From: Eikenella longinqua
GTDB lineage: Bacteria; Pseudomonadota; Gammaproteobacteria; Burkholderiales; Neisseriaceae
DNA: 64,000 nucleotides
Direction: 5' to 3'
Assembly: GCF_001648355.1 (NCBI RefSeq)
Contig: NZ_LXSL01000011.1
Location: forward strand, 1 to 64,000
Shown: positions 51,692-59,338 of the stretch, in pieces
Numbering within the stretch: the stretch's first letter is position 1
Layout: each line of letters opens with the position of its first letter
Translations under genes and position numbers: made by a program
Notes under the pieces: model-generated
What the model saw: the letters and a program-made list of their open reading frames with translations, nothing else
What the model was told of the DNA's origin: nothing
The model's database searches: none

Positions 51692-51798
51692 TATAGCGAA
51701 CCACCTTAACTTTCGCTACGGCGTTAGCTCGCCTTGCCGTACTCCTGTACTGTCTGCGGCTCGCTGCCTGGTATCGAAAGCTAATTTGATTCGCCATA
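51692..51798. repeat. Correia-like element, long form (copy A)
   Basis: A 107-bp element with ends TATAGCGAACCA and TTTGATTCGCCATA and core CTACGGCGTTAGCTCGCC..TGTCTGCGGCTCGCTGCC. It differs at two positions from the reverse complement of 53877-53983. Its right end overlaps the next element's left end. Confidence 0.8.
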
Positions 51799-51865
51799 GT
51801 GGACTAAATTTAAACCGCTACGGCGTTGCCTCGCCTTGTCCCGATTGTTGTGAATCCACTATATA
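51795..51865. repeat. Correia-like element, short form
   Basis: CATAGTGGACTAAATTTAAACC, core GCTACGGCGTTGCCTCGCCTTGTCC, end GTGAATCCACTATA. It abuts copy A, as in nested or adjacent insertion at TA. Confidence 0.75.
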
Positions 51866-51888
51866 TCCCCATTACAGCAAAACACTTT

Positions 51889-51930
51889 TCAGGTAGCCTC
51901 CCCGCCCACCCAAAGGCTACCTGAAAAACA
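51889..51930 (-). terminator. Inverted DUS hairpin downstream of plsC
   Basis: TTTTCAGGTAGCCT and AAGGCTACCTGAAAA with a 15-nt loop. It lies about 120 bp beyond the plsC stop; between them (51931-52051) nothing is seen. Confidence 0.5.
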
Positions 51931-52051
51931 AGCGGAGCAAGTTTCTCCAAACACACCGCCTTGCCACAAAGACAGCATTTCCATCCCGCCCAAAACACCA
52001 AAGGCCGCCCCGCCCGCAAGCGAAACAGCCTTCGCAACATAACGCACACCC

Positions 52052-52855
52052 TTAAGCCGTGTGCTCAAACACTGCCCCCTTCTCCGCCACCACACTCTCC
52101 GGCGGCACACCGCGCAGTTCCGCCAGCTTGGCCGCAATCTGCGCCTGCGCCACCGCACACAACTCCTGCCGCGTCTTACCCTGCGGCGCAATCGGCTCCA
52201 AGAAATACAGCACCGCCTCACTGCCCCGCTGCGGCAAAATCCGGCAAAACGACTGCCACAGGCTCATCTCGCCATAATAAGCCATATTGATATTCGGGCT
52301 GCCGTCCGCATTCGGATAATACGACAACACCGGCCACACCGCCTGATTGCCCACCACCGCCGTATCAAACAGCCCGCTCTTAAACGGCTTGATGCCCGTA
52401 CCGTCCGTGCTCGTCCCCTCCGGGAACACCACCGCATAATCCTTTTCCGCCAAAATCTGCAGCAACACCTCCATCACCTGCTGCGAAGACTGCCGGCTGC
52501 CGCGCTTGATAAACACCGTGTCCACCCGCGCCACCAGCCAGCCGATCACCGGCCAGTCGCGCACCTCCTGCTTGGCCACAAAGCGCACCGCCTGCACCGA
52601 ATTAATCAAGAAAATATCCAGCCACGACACATGGTTGCCCACCATAAACTGCCCGCCCTCGGCAAAAAACCGCTCCGAGCCGTGCACCGTCAGCCGAATG
52701 CCAAAAATCCGCATACACTGCCGCGACCAGCGCCGAATCCGCCACTGGCGTTTCGCCTTATCCTCGCGGCCGAAAAACAAGGCTACCTGAAAGCAGCCCC
52801 ACAGCAAAATGGCGGCCACCCCAAATAGCCTCACAATCAGTCTGAGCCTACGCAT
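52052..52855 (-). CDS. 1-acyl-sn-glycerol-3-phosphate acyltransferase (PlsC/NlaA-like)
   Basis: A 267-residue membrane-bound acyltransferase. The N-terminal anchor is RLFGVAAILLWGCFQVALFFG, with FQVA from a DUS. The catalytic motif is VGNHVSWLDIF, then FIKRGSR, FPEGTSTDG and AVWPVLSYYP (motif IV). Family members make phosphatidic acid; in Neisseria NlaA-type enzymes are part of this set. Because it follows an OlsB-like gene (20 bp gap), it could instead act as an OlsA-type lyso-ornithine-lipid acyltransferase. Confidence 0.88.
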   Translation of the reverse strand: MRRLRLIVRLFGVAAILLWGCFQVALFFGREDKAKRQWRIRRWSRQCMRIFGIRLTVHGSERFFAEGGQFMVGNHVSWLDIFLINSVQAVRFVAKQEVRDWPVIGWLVARVDTVFIKRGSRQSSQQVMEVLLQILAEKDYAVVFPEGTSTDGTGIKPFKSGLFDTAVVGNQAVWPVLSYYPNADGSPNINMAYYGEMSLWQSFCRILPQRGSEAVLYFLEPIAPQGKTRQELCAVAQAQIAAKLAELRGVPPESVVAEKGAVFEHTA

Positions 52856-52875
52856 CAGCTAACCTTGTTCCTGAT

Positions 52876-53625
52876 TTATTTCACAAAATGTTTGGCATAA
52901 CGCGGATGGATATTCTCCATCGGCATCATCACCAGCATATCGGCGCTGCCGAAATCCTTATCCCAATGCGGCTCGCCGCAAATCCACACGCCCGCGCGCA
53001 GATAACCCTTCATCAGCGGCGGCGCCTCCACGTCCAAATCCTGCCGCAGCTCATCCAGCGGCAGCGGCACTTTCGGGAACACGCGGTATTCTTCCGGCGA
53101 ATAATGCGTCTGCTTCAGCTTGTGGAACAGGCTCGCGGCATAATCCCCGCCGTCGTCCATATGCACGCTGCCGCAGCCGATCATATATTCCAAGCCCTGC
53201 GCCTGCATAAAGCCGATCAAGCCCATCCACAGCAGCGAAATCGTGCCGCCGGTGCGGTAATCCTTGTGCACGCAGGCACGGCCCAGCTCCACCGTTTTCG
53301 GCAAAATATGCCGGATGCGCGACAAATCAAATTCCGAATCGGAATACCAGCCGCCTGCCGCCTTGGCCGCCTCTTTGGTAATCAGGCGGTAGGTGCCGAT
53401 GATGCGGCCGCTGGCTTTGTCGCGCACAATCAGGTGGCGGCAGAATTCATCGTAGCGGTCGATGTCGCGGCCGTCTTCGGCATGGATGCCGGCGCCCATT
53501 TCCAGGCCGAATATCTCGTATCGCAGGCGTTGTGCTTCCGCCACGGCATCCGCTTCGCGGGTAACGGACACTTCGAGGCTGCCGCTATCAACGAGAAGCC
53601 ATTCTTGGTCTTTTGTCTGTTGCAT
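52876..53625 (-). CDS. GNAT-fold N-acyltransferase, OlsB-like
   Basis: A 249-residue protein of the OlsB/hemolysin-type GNAT family: AEAQRLRYEIFGLEMGA, IVRDKASGRIIGTYRLI, TVELGRACVHKDYRTGGTISLLW, YMIGCGSVHM..G. OlsB adds a 3-hydroxyacyl chain to ornithine for ornithine lipids. The start chosen (MQQTKDQEWLLVDSG) has GGAG eight bases upstream; the long upstream reading is not conserved. It lies before a PlsC-like gene, an arrangement like olsB-olsA. Whether ornithine lipids are made here is unproven. Confidence 0.8.
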   Translation of the reverse strand: MQQTKDQEWLLVDSGSLEVSVTREADAVAEAQRLRYEIFGLEMGAGIHAEDGRDIDRYDEFCRHLIVRDKASGRIIGTYRLITKEAAKAAGGWYSDSEFDLSRIRHILPKTVELGRACVHKDYRTGGTISLLWMGLIGFMQAQGLEYMIGCGSVHMDDGGDYAASLFHKLKQTHYSPEEYRVFPKVPLPLDELRQDLDVEAPPLMKGYLRAGVWICGEPHWDKDFGSADMLVMMPMENIHPRYAKHFVK

Positions 53626-53834
53626 GGGTTGCTCCGGGAAACGTGCTACATTCGCACAGGCCGAACTGTAAAGCCACACGGCGCAAGAGGCAAGCAAATT
53701 GTGTTGCCCGCCGTAGGAAATAAAGCCGCCGCCGCGCCTAACGCCCGAATCCGGCTCATGGTTTTGCCGCACGCGCCGGCACCCGCCTGCGCAATCGTTT
53801 CCTCGCGGCAAACAGCATCAGTAGCGCCAAACCG

Positions 53835-53876
53835 TTTTCAGGTAGCCTCAAACGCAATTTAAGGCTACCTGAAAAA
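53835..53876. repeat. Inverted DUS pair
   Basis: GTTTTCAGGTAGCCT and AAGGCTACCTGAAAAA, abutting the Correia-like copy B. Confidence 0.6.
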
Positions 53877-53983
53877 TATAGCGAATCAAATTAGCTTTCG
53901 ATACCAGGCAGCGAGCCGCAGACAGTACAGGAGTACGGCAAGGCGAGCTAACGCCGTAGCGAAAGTTAAGTTGGTTCGCTATA
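53877..53983. repeat. Correia-like element, long form (copy B)
   Basis: A 107-bp element, reverse-complement near-copy of 51692-51798 (two differences). Ends are TATAGCGAATC and GTTCGCTATA. With copy A it flanks the plsC-olsB segment in inverted orientation. Confidence 0.85.
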
Positions 53984-54109
53984 CCAACCCGGGCAGCCGC
54001 ACTTCCGCTGCAAGCAAAGGCCACCTGAAACAGCAGCTTGCCTGCCATGCGCCTTCCCCTGCATGTGTGGTTTCCCGCACCGCTTCCGCCGTTTTCATCA
54101 CGATAAAAC

Positions 54110-54139
54110 TTGAACCGGATATCTTTTCTATGGTATAAA
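54110..54139 (+). promoter_or_regulatory. rpmB-rpmG promoter
   Basis: -35 TTGAAC (4/6), 18-bp spacer, -10 TATAAA (5/6), about 47 bp before rpmB. Confidence 0.55.
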
Positions 54140-54185
54140 GCAAGTTTCGTTTCTATCTAATATTTTTGAAGTTTGGAGAATAACC

Positions 54186-54419
54186 ATGGCACGAGTTTGC
54201 AAAGTAACCGGAAAGCGGCCGATGTCCGGTAACAACGTATCGCACGCCAACAACAAAACCAAGCGCCGTTTTTTGCCGAACCTGCAATCGCGCCGTTTCT
54301 GGGTTGAGAGTGAAAACCGCTGGGTGCGTTTGCGCGTTTCCAACGCAGCTTTGCGTTTGATCGACAAAGTCGGCATTGATGCCGTTCTGGCCGATTTGCG
54401 CGCACGCGGCGAAGCCTAA
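54186..54419 (+). CDS. rpmB: Ribosomal protein bL28
   Basis: A 77-residue large-subunit protein beginning ARVCKVTGKRPMSGNNVSHANNKTKRRFLPNL, the canonical L28 sequence. TTTGGAGAATAACC gives a good ribosome binding site. It is co-transcribed with rpmG 24 bp downstream, the usual arrangement. Confidence 0.98.
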   Translation: MARVCKVTGKRPMSGNNVSHANNKTKRRFLPNLQSRRFWVESENRWVRLRVSNAALRLIDKVGIDAVLADLRARGEA

Positions 54420-54442
54420 CCATTATTTAAGGAATCAGAGTC

Positions 54443-54598
54443 ATGCGCGATAAAATCAAGCTGGAATCCACCGCCGGTACCGGCCATTTCTACACCACCA
54501 CCAAAAACAAGCGGACCATGGCCGGCAAATTCGAAATCAAAAAATTCGATCCGGTTGCCCGCAAACACGTGGTTTACAAAGAAACCAAGCTGAAATAA
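54443..54598 (+). CDS. rpmG: Ribosomal protein bL33
   Basis: A 51-residue protein, MRDKIKLESTAGTGHFYTTT..NKRTMAGKFEIKKFDPVARKHVVYKETKLK, the zinc-free (C-minus) L33 form because the CxxC pairs are absent. AAGGAATCAGAGTC precedes the ATG. Second gene of the rpmB-rpmG operon. Confidence 0.97.
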   Translation: MRDKIKLESTAGTGHFYTTTKNKRTMAGKFEIKKFDPVARKHVVYKETKLK

Positions 54599-54625
54599 AC
54601 CTTTCAGCCGCGTTTCCACCGAGAC

Positions 54626-54663
54626 ACTGCATTCTCTGGCTCAGCAAGGGAATGCAGTTTTCT
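54626..54663 (+). terminator. Intrinsic terminator of rpmB-rpmG
   Basis: ACTGCATTC and GAATGCAGT form a 9-bp stem, 15-nt loop, followed by TTTTC. Confidence 0.75.
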
Positions 54664-54750
54664 ATATCTGCGCCCCGGAAACTGCCGTTAAATAGGGAAA
54701 ATTCCACGCATACCCGCGTAATCGCCCCTGCCCTGCCATCCAATAAACGG

Positions 54751-54756
54751 TATACT
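54751..54756 (+). promoter_or_regulatory. Putative -10 of lolC-lolD
   Basis: TATACT in AACGGTATACTGTGCG, about 143 bp before lolC, followed by two adjacent DUS copies. The stretch 54664-54898 has no gene. Confidence 0.35.
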
Positions 54757-54898
54757 GTGCGCCGCTTTGGGGCTACCTGAAAATTTGAGGCTACCTGAAA
54801 AACCCTCTCTGCCCCAACGACGCCGCTTTTAAAGCAATTACCGCACAACCCAAATCTTTTGCAGCCTGCCGCACGCAGCCTGCGGAGCAAATCCCACC

Positions 54899-56149
54899 AT
54901 GCTTTCCCTCGAAACCTGGATCGGCCTGCGCTATATGCGCGCCAAAAAACGCAACGGCCTGATGTCCGTCATCAGCATCATTTCGATTTTCGGCATCGCC
55001 ACCGGCGTGACCGCGCTGATCGTGGTGCTTTCCGTGATGAACGGCTTTCAGAAAGAAATCCGCGGCCAGCTGCTGCAAGTAACCCCGCATATGCAGCTGA
55101 GCTATCTGCAAGCCGAGCCGGGCGACGACTGGCGCAGCCTGGCCAAAATCGCGCAGGCCAACCCGCGCGTGCTCGGCGTGGCGCCGTATGTGAGCGGGCA
55201 GGCGCTCTTGGCCAATTCCGGCGAAGTACAGGGTGTACAGGTGAAAGGCATCGACCCGGCCGAAGAACCGAAAGTGTCGGAATACGGCAGCAAACTGCCC
55301 AACGAGCTCTATCAGCGGCTTCATCCCGGCCAATTTGAAATGATTTTGGGCAAAGACATTGCCGACCGCCTGGGCGTACAGCCGGGCGAAAAGGTTACGC
55401 TGATTTCACCCGAAGGCAACGTCACCCCCATCGGCATGGTGCCGCGCATGAAGCAATTCACCGTGGTGGCCACCGTGTCCACTGGCATTTTCGCGGTGGA
55501 CAACAGCCTCTCTGTAATCCACATCGACGACACAAAAACCCTCTACCGCGCGGGCGACGGCGACGTGAGCGTGCAGCTACGCCTGTCGCAGCCGGAAACC
55601 GCGCCGGATGTAACCGCCGTAATCGTGCCCGCCGAGCAGCGCGACAAAATCGCGGCCTACGACTGGACCTACCAAAACCGCGATTATTTCCAAGCCGTGG
55701 AAGTGGAGAAAAAAATGATGTTTGTGATCATGTTCTTCATCAGCCTGGTGGCCTCCATCAACCTGATTTCCACACTGATCATGACCGTAACCGAAAAGCA
55801 GGCCGCCATCGCCATCCTGCGCACGCTCGGCCTGCCGCCGCGCGGCATCATGAAAATCTTCCTGGTGCAGGGCACGCTGCTGGGCGTGGTGGGCACCGCC
55901 ATCGGCGTGGCGCTGGGCATTACCGTGGCGCTGAACGTGGGCGGCATCGTGGCCGGCATCGAGCAGATGGCCGGGCGCAAGCTGGTTACCTCCGCCATCT
56001 ATTTCATCGACTACATGCCCTCGCAAGTGAAGCTTTCCGACGTGCTGGCCATCGTGAGCATTTCGCTCGGCCTCTCCTTCGTGGCCACCCTGCTGCCGAG
56101 CTGGCGCGCATCCAAAACCCAACCTGCGGAGGCCCTGCGCTATGAATAA
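54899..56149 (+). CDS. lolC: LolC/LolE-type lipoprotein-releasing permease
   Basis: A 416-residue inner-membrane permease of the LolCDE (here probably LolF-like) complex that passes outer-membrane lipoproteins to LolA. One membrane span lies near 22-46 (SVISIISIFGIATGVTALIVVLSVM), followed by a large periplasmic domain, and three further spans near 275-300, 316-345 and 375-402. GYRYMRAKK-like N-terminus and SWRASKTQPAEALRYE are family marks. Only one permease gene is present next to lolD, as in bacteria with a single hybrid LolF; a second copy elsewhere cannot be excluded. Confidence 0.92.
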   Translation: MLSLETWIGLRYMRAKKRNGLMSVISIISIFGIATGVTALIVVLSVMNGFQKEIRGQLLQVTPHMQLSYLQAEPGDDWRSLAKIAQANPRVLGVAPYVSGQALLANSGEVQGVQVKGIDPAEEPKVSEYGSKLPNELYQRLHPGQFEMILGKDIADRLGVQPGEKVTLISPEGNVTPIGMVPRMKQFTVVATVSTGIFAVDNSLSVIHIDDTKTLYRAGDGDVSVQLRLSQPETAPDVTAVIVPAEQRDKIAAYDWTYQNRDYFQAVEVEKKMMFVIMFFISLVASINLISTLIMTVTEKQAAIAILRTLGLPPRGIMKIFLVQGTLLGVVGTAIGVALGITVALNVGGIVAGIEQMAGRKLVTSAIYFIDYMPSQVKLSDVLAIVSISLGLSFVATLLPSWRASKTQPAEALRYE

Positions 56150-56822
56150 AGAATGGGTAATCGAATGCCAAAACGTGGGCAAAGTGTATGACGACGGCAG
56201 CCTCAAAGTGGAAGTGTTGCGCGAAGTGGATTTTCAGGTAGCCTCAGGCGAAGGCATCGGCATCATCGGCGCCTCCGGCAGCGGCAAATCCACCCTGCTG
56301 CACATCCTCGGCGGGCTCGACAAGCCCACCAGCGGCGAAGTGAAAATCAAAGGCCAAGGGCTCAACAACCTCTCGCAAGTGGCCATCGGCCGGCTGCGCA
56401 ACCGGCATTTGGGCTTCGTGTATCAATTCCACCACCTGCTGCCCGAGTTTTCCGCGCTGGAAAACGTGATGATGCCGCTCTTGGTGGCGCGGCGCAGCAA
56501 AGCCGAAGCCCAGGCCGCTACCGCCGAAATCTTAGAAAAGGTAGGCCTCGGCAGCCGCATGACCCACCGCCCCGGCGAACTTTCCGGCGGCGAACGCCAA
56601 CGCGCCGCCATCGCCCGCGCCTTGGTTACCAAGCCCGACTGCCTGCTGGCCGACGAGCCCACCGGCAACCTCGACCGCAAAAACGCCACCCACGCGCTGG
56701 AAATGATGCTCGAGCTCAAACGCGAGCTCGGCACCGCCCTCATCGTGGTAACGCACGACGAGCAGCTCGCCAAACGCTTCGACCGCGTGCTCACCATGGA
56801 CGACGGCAGCCTGCGCGGCTGA
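56142..56822 (+). CDS. lolD: Lipoprotein-releasing ATPase LolD
   Basis: A 226-residue ABC ATPase powering lipoprotein release. Walker A is GASGSGKST, the Lol-specific motif LGFVYQFHHLLPEFSALENVMMPLL is clear, the signature is LSGGERQRAAIARA, and Walker B is CLLADEPTGNLD. It overlaps lolC by 8 bp. An internal DUS encodes DFQVASGEG before Walker A. Confidence 0.97.
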   Translation: MNKEWVIECQNVGKVYDDGSLKVEVLREVDFQVASGEGIGIIGASGSGKSTLLHILGGLDKPTSGEVKIKGQGLNNLSQVAIGRLRNRHLGFVYQFHHLLPEFSALENVMMPLLVARRSKAEAQAATAEILEKVGLGSRMTHRPGELSGGERQRAAIARALVTKPDCLLADEPTGNLDRKNATHALEMMLELKRELGTALIVVTHDEQLAKRFDRVLTMDDGSLRG

Positions 56823-56895
56823 GCCCGCCCCGCCAAACCAACCCAAGCCGCCGAACCGGGCAACCATTCGGCGGCTTGGCTTTGAGCGCACATCA

Positions 56896-57020
56896 GGCTA
56901 CCTGAAAACGATGTTTCCGAAAGAAGCAGAGTTTCTGCGCAGTTAAAACGATGTCTTGGCGCAGCCAAAGCAGAGTTTCTGCAACGCTAAAAACTGAAAA
57001 CAACTTTTTCAGGTAGCCCT
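56896..57020. repeat. DUS-bounded intergenic repeat
   Basis: CAGGCTACCTGAAAACGATG, GCAGAGTTTCTGCGCAGTTAAAACGATG, GCAGAGTTTCTGCAACGCTAAAA, then TTTTTCAGGTAGCCC. No gene in 56823-57090. Confidence 0.6.
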
Positions 57021-57090
57021 TTCCCCTTGAAGGCTACCTGAAAAACCGTTTACCATCCGCCCCACCGCACACCACACTCAAGGAAACAAC

Positions 57091-57876
57091 ATGAAACTCC
57101 GCATCCCCGCCGCCCTCCTTCCTGCCGCCGCAGCCGCCCTATTCTGGGCACAACCCGCGGCCGCCCAATGCAACGGCCACACCTGCAACGGCGTGCCCAC
57201 CCACATCCTCCACGAATCGCAGCAACGCGCCATCGAGCAAGCCCGGCAAAGCCAATACCAGCGGCAGCAGCGCGAACAGCAAGCCCTGCGCGGCCCCCGC
57301 CCCATGACGGCCGAAGAAGAACGCGCCCTCGAAATCGTATTCAACGGCGACCCCAAAGCATCCCGGGGCTGCAATCCCACCCTGCAAGACGGCCGCCTCT
57401 CCTGCTGGGAATACATCAACGACCCCAGAATGGGCATGGTCTTCTTCTCCCACGTTACCCCAGTCACCGACCTGAACGACTGCATCCGAAACCCCCGGCG
57501 CTGCCACAGGCACGGCCTGAAATACACCTACGGCACCGACGGCCGACTCTACGACATCGAAATCTACGACCGAGGCATCCTCCCCAAAGGCGAAAACCGA
57601 TACGATTTCCTCCCCAACGGCAGCGTTGAAGTATCCGACCTCAAACGCAGCAACGACCGCGACAACCTCCGCAACAGCTACACCATCACCCCCGACGAAG
57701 CCCTGCGCCGCCTCGGCCTGCCGCGCAGCCTACTCAACATCGGCCGCCTCACGGTGAACACCAGGCTGCTGGCCGGGAAAGCCGCCCAACTGCCCGCCGG
57801 CTGCCCCGGCACCGCCGAAAGCGGCTCGTGGTCTGCCGTGTGCAACATCAACCTGCTGTGGAAAAACGGCAGATAA
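57091..57876 (+). CDS. Secreted protein, unknown function
   Basis: A 261-residue protein with a signal peptide (MKLRIPAALLPAAAAALFWAQPAAAQ). Cysteines lie near the mature N-terminus (CNGHTCNG), then in GCNPTL, LSCW, DCIRNPRRC and later CPGT..VCN, suggesting disulfides. A Gln/Arg-rich helix (residues ~48-68) precedes a folded region with YTYGTDGRLYDIEIYDRG. Family not recognised. AAGGAAACAAC precedes the ATG. Single gene with DUS terminator. Confidence 0.65.
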   Translation: MKLRIPAALLPAAAAALFWAQPAAAQCNGHTCNGVPTHILHESQQRAIEQARQSQYQRQQREQQALRGPRPMTAEEERALEIVFNGDPKASRGCNPTLQDGRLSCWEYINDPRMGMVFFSHVTPVTDLNDCIRNPRRCHRHGLKYTYGTDGRLYDIEIYDRGILPKGENRYDFLPNGSVEVSDLKRSNDRDNLRNSYTITPDEALRRLGLPRSLLNIGRLTVNTRLLAGKAAQLPAGCPGTAESGSWSAVCNINLLWKNGR

Positions 57877-57896
57877 CACCACCGCCCGAGCATGGC

Positions 57897-57941
57897 AAAG
57901 GCTACCTGAAAACCCGTTTCCGGTTTTCAGGTAGCCTTTTT
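57897..57941 (+). terminator. Inverted DUS terminator
   Basis: AAAGGCTACCTGAAAACC and GGTTTTCAGGTAGCCTTTTT with a short CG-rich loop; 20 bp past the stop. Confidence 0.75.
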
Positions 57942-57949
57942 ATTGGCCG

Positions 57950-58150
57950 CAGGGGTGCTTGCTGCCTGCAAGCCGTTCAAGAAACGGCTTTTCAATACGC
58001 GCCAACCGGCAACGCCAAGCGCATGGGCAAGCAGTTGCCCGCCTGCTGCAAATATTTTTCAGGTAGCCTGATAATCCGTATAAAAGGCTACCTGAAAATT
58101 ATCTTTCCCCTTATCTCCCCCGTGGCAGCCCGCGTTTTCAGGTAGCCTGC
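57950..58150. other. Non-coding stretch with scattered DUS
   Basis: At least three DUS copies (about 58058, 58085 and 58137). No ORF with coding character. The inverted pair 58055-58098 may serve the ruvX end. Confidence 0.5.
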
Positions 58151-58160
58151 CGCCCTGCCG

Positions 58161-58616
58161 CTAGCCGTGGAATTCTTCCACCCAGCCGCCTTCGAAAAAG
58201 CCCTGCAAAATCGCCTGCGCGGCCACTTGGTCGAGCGCGGGCTTTTGTTTGCGGCCGCGCAGCCCAGCTTCGTTGAGCAGGTCGGAGGCGTAGAGGGAGG
58301 TGAGCCGCTCGTCGGCCCAATACACAGGCAGGCCGAAGCGGCCGTGCAGGCGGTGGCCGAAACGCCGTGCCAGGCGGGTGAGCTCGTGCTCGCTGCCGTC
58401 GGTGGAGAGGGGCAGGCCGACCACGAGCTGCACGGGCTGCCATTCGCGGATAAGCTCGGCGATGGCGGCGAATTTGCTGTTGTTGTCGGCGCCGCTAACG
58501 GTGGCGAGCGGGTGGGTGATGCCGAGCTCGGCGTCGCCTTGCGCTACGCCGATGCGGGTTTCGCCGAAGTCAAAGGCGAGGGTGGTGCCGCGGGGGATGG
58601 TGGGGGTGTTAGGCAT
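58161..58616 (-). CDS. ruvX: Holliday-junction resolvase-like protein RuvX/YqgF
   Basis: A 151-residue RNase H-fold protein involved in pre-16S rRNA processing, earlier called a putative Holliday junction resolvase. Motifs are LAFDFGETRIGVAQGD, LVVGLPLSTDGSEHELT, and WADERLTSLYA..D and ALDQVAAQAILQGFF. Catalytic acidic residues in these blocks are intact. It overlaps yqgE by 8 bp, the conserved yqgE-yqgF pair. Confidence 0.95.
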   Translation of the reverse strand: MPNTPTIPRGTTLAFDFGETRIGVAQGDAELGITHPLATVSGADNNSKFAAIAELIREWQPVQLVVGLPLSTDGSEHELTRLARRFGHRLHGRFGLPVYWADERLTSLYASDLLNEAGLRGRKQKPALDQVAAQAILQGFFEGGWVEEFHG

Positions 58617-59157
58617 GGCCGCCGGTGCGGATGAGTTGTTCGGGGGTGATGTTGAGCAGGGCGAGGGCGGCGTGGTAGCGCTGGTCGGCAGGGAGCTCGA
58701 ACAGGATTTGCTCGTTGGCGGGCACGGTGAGCCAGCTGTTGTCGGCCAGTTCGCGTTCGAGCTGGCCGGCGCTCCAGCCGGTGTAGCCCATGAAGAGGAG
58801 GGATTGCTTCACTTGCTGTTCGTCGTGCAGGTGGTTGAGGATGTCGCCGGAGGAGGTGAGGGCGAGATTGTCGTTGATGGCGATGCTGCTGAGCCAGTTG
58901 CCCACGGGGGTGTGCAGCACGAAGCCGCGGTCGGCCTGCACGGGGCCGCCCACCAGGATGTATTCGTCGGCGGGGCGCACGGGCAGCTCGTGCTGCTGGG
59001 CGGTGAGCACTTGGCGCAAGAGCAGCGGGGAGGGTTTGTTGATGATTACGCCCATGCAGCCTTCGGCGGAGTAGGAGCAGATGTACACCACGCTCTCGGC
59101 AAAGAAGTTATCTTGCATATCGGGCATGGCGATGAGGAAGTGGTTGCTTAAATCCAT
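58609..59157 (-). CDS. YqgE/AlgH family protein (DUF179)
   Basis: A 182-residue cytoplasmic protein: MDLSNHFLIAMPDMQDNFFAESVVYICSYSAEGCMGVIINKPSP, then GGPVQADRGFVLHT and LFMGYTGWSAGQLERELADNSWL. AlgH-like proteins have unclear function. It heads the yqgE-ruvX operon. Confidence 0.93.
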   Translation of the reverse strand: MDLSNHFLIAMPDMQDNFFAESVVYICSYSAEGCMGVIINKPSPLLLRQVLTAQQHELPVRPADEYILVGGPVQADRGFVLHTPVGNWLSSIAINDNLALTSSGDILNHLHDEQQVKQSLLFMGYTGWSAGQLERELADNSWLTVPANEQILFELPADQRYHAALALLNITPEQLIRTGGHA

Positions 59158-59245
59158 GATGGCTCGGCGTGTGTGGGAATAGGGTTGGATTATATAGCGG
59201 TTGTGCCTGATTTAATACTGCGCGGCGGGCGTTGGGCGGCGGTTT

Positions 59246-59284
59246 TTCAGGTAGCCTGTTTGGCGCTTGAGGCTACCTGAAAAT
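59246..59284. repeat. Inverted DUS pair between yqgE and ltaE
   Basis: TTTTTCAGGTAGCC and GAGGCTACCTGAAAA in the divergent intergenic region. Confidence 0.55.
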
Positions 59285-59306
59285 AGCGAGCCTCCCGCTG
59301 CCGCCT

Positions 59307-59312
59307 TATAAT
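59307..59312 (+). promoter_or_regulatory. Putative -10 of ltaE
   Basis: TATAAT in CGCCTTATAATCTCG, 27 bp before the ATG. Confidence 0.4.
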
Positions 59313-59338
59313 CTCGCTTTTTTACAGGGAACACCGCC

